Made by a program: the position numbers and the translations under genes. This document shows, one piece after another, positions 18,550 to 19,484 of a stretch of DNA of 19,484 nucleotides. The stretch is from Tetrahymena elliotti 4EA (taxonomy: Eukaryota > Ciliophora > Oligohymenophorea > Hymenostomatida > Tetrahymenidae), in contig JH720338.1 of assembly GCA_000231825.2 (NCBI GenBank), positions 206,361 to 225,844 on the forward strand. The letters run 5' to 3'. The notes below the pieces were generated by a model. That model was given only the letters and a program-made list of their open reading frames with translations. It made no database searches and was not told the DNA's origin. Within the stretch, counting starts at the first letter, position 1, and every line of letters begins with the position of its first letter.

Positions 18550-19484
18550 GAATGCTAAAAAAAATTATGATAAGAGATGAGCATCCAAGTTTAATTACTA
18601 AAATAATGATAATAAAATAACATCACAAAATTGAATGAAGTTTAATATATGAAGCGACTAAATTCATTTAATAACAAATAGCAAATAAAATGTTTTTCTA
18701 ACTATTTATATTCATTTTCATTCATAACATATAAAGTAAAAAAAGAAAATTTAAGCCTTTGAAATATTTTAATTATTTTAACAACTAAGTATTTATCAGA
18801 TAAGTATTACTTTGATAAGAATTTTTTTTAATTAAGAAATAAAAATCAGAATTGTGTTATTTAATTTCAAAACTTTATATTTTATTTATCTCAAATGTTT
18901 TTCTTTTAGTGAGCTAAAAATAAAAAGAAATGCAAATAATATTCAATCAAGTATTTCACAAAATAGAAAAAAGGCATAAATATTATATCAAAATAATTTT
19001 ATTTGATGAATTTAGAAGTTTTAGAATGAACTTGAATCTATTTTAGCTAAAATGAATTTGTTTCATTTCTCTTCTTATTTTTTTAAACATTTTTGCAAAG
19101 TAAGATATCAAATTACTAATGACTGATTATATAATAAAATAAATACATCCATATTTATTAAGTATTTGAGAAGTAATAAATTTAACAATAGTCTTATAGT
19201 TTTGGTACCATTATTTTATATATTAAATTTTAAAATTTAAATTTGATTTTTTCATTTATGCTTTGTAGTAGTTATTTGTAAGACTGTTAAATAGATATTA
19301 ACAATTTGAAAAAGCAAGCAAATTTAATCTAAATAGGAAAACCCTTTCAAAAAAGTTGTAAACTCACCTAATTAAAAATTTGATAAGATCAATTCAATAA
19401 CTGTTATTAAATTAATTACTTTTTTAATAATTTTCTCAAAAGTTTTTACAAAATTTGAATGGATGCTAAAAAAAATAAATACAA
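18550..19484 (+). repeat. Segmental duplicate of the 10.0-11.2 kb repeat block
   Basis: From about 18550 the LRR-tail-type unit reappears (GATGAGCATCCAAGTTTAAT, ACATCACAAAATTGAATGA, TATTTATCAGATAAGTATTA). From about 18871 the second family follows (CAAAATAATTTTATTTGATG, a TTTTTTCATTTATGCTTTGT box near 19248). The last 90 bases resemble 11096-11195 (CTGTTATTAAATTAATTAC versus GTGTTATTAAATTGCTTTTG). Order and orientation equal those of 10.0-11.2 kb, but the palindrome is absent, giving an unoccupied reference site at 18793-18800. No gene is seen, and the block continues beyond the window. Confidence 0.65.

Noticed and set aside
1..19484. tRNA genes, telomeric C4A2 repeats, chromosome-breakage sequence, CRISPR
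   Set aside because: Looked for by eye on both strands; no T-arm/A-box combination, no CCCCAA tandem, no TAAACCAACCTCTTT match and no spacer array seen. A weak tRNA could be missed without a covariance search.

Overview
Organism. The window is about 80% A+T, and its protein genes read through only if TAA and TAG are sense codons (glutamine) and TGA is the sole stop. Four long frames (1013, 408, 229 and 230 codons) and one spliced 194-codon frame behave this way. That is the code of oligohymenophorean ciliates. Very short AT-rich introns (44-45 bp), cysteine-rich GPI-type surface proteins resembling immobilization antigens, and leucine-rich-repeat (LRR) proteins fit a Tetrahymena- or Ichthyophthirius-like ciliate. 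Family names below come from reading the translated sequence; no database search was run.

Layout. Positions 1-2610 are a graveyard of transposons: an eroded minus-strand fragment of a protein-primed B-family DNA polymerase of the Maverick/Polinton type (about 421-960), then a broken Tc1/mariner transposase with degenerate terminal inverted repeats (about 1516-2604). A large minus-strand gene (3086-6127) encodes a 1013-residue protein with a degenerate kinase-like segment and an LRR-like C-terminus. It is transcribed divergently from a three-exon gene for a small two-helix membrane protein (6623-7296). Next comes an LRR protein gene (8086-9312).

The tail of the LRR gene grades into a degenerate noncoding tandem array (about 9239-10640, units roughly 220-300 bp), followed by a second repeat family (about 10660-12140). 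A perfect 134-bp palindrome flanked by an exact 8-bp duplication sits inside the last array unit. It is far richer in G+C than its surroundings and looks like a recent foldback/MITE insertion, the most striking object in the window.

The right third holds two paralogous surface-antigen-like genes (13636-14325 and 17522-18214). They lie 3.9 kb apart in the same orientation, with related sequence just upstream of the ATG and related hairpin-forming elements in the 3' flank. Between them is a probable decayed membrane-protein gene (about 14846-15870) and featureless AT-rich DNA. After the second antigen gene the repeat block of 10.0-11.2 kb reappears in the same order (18550-19484), so the antigen locus has grown by segmental duplication.

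Together. There is no operon logic (ciliate genes are monocistronic). The unifying theme is an accessory, duplication-prone neighbourhood: surface antigens, fast-evolving LRR proteins, noncoding repeats and transposon remains. No RNA gene, CRISPR array, telomeric repeat or chromosome-breakage sequence was recognised.
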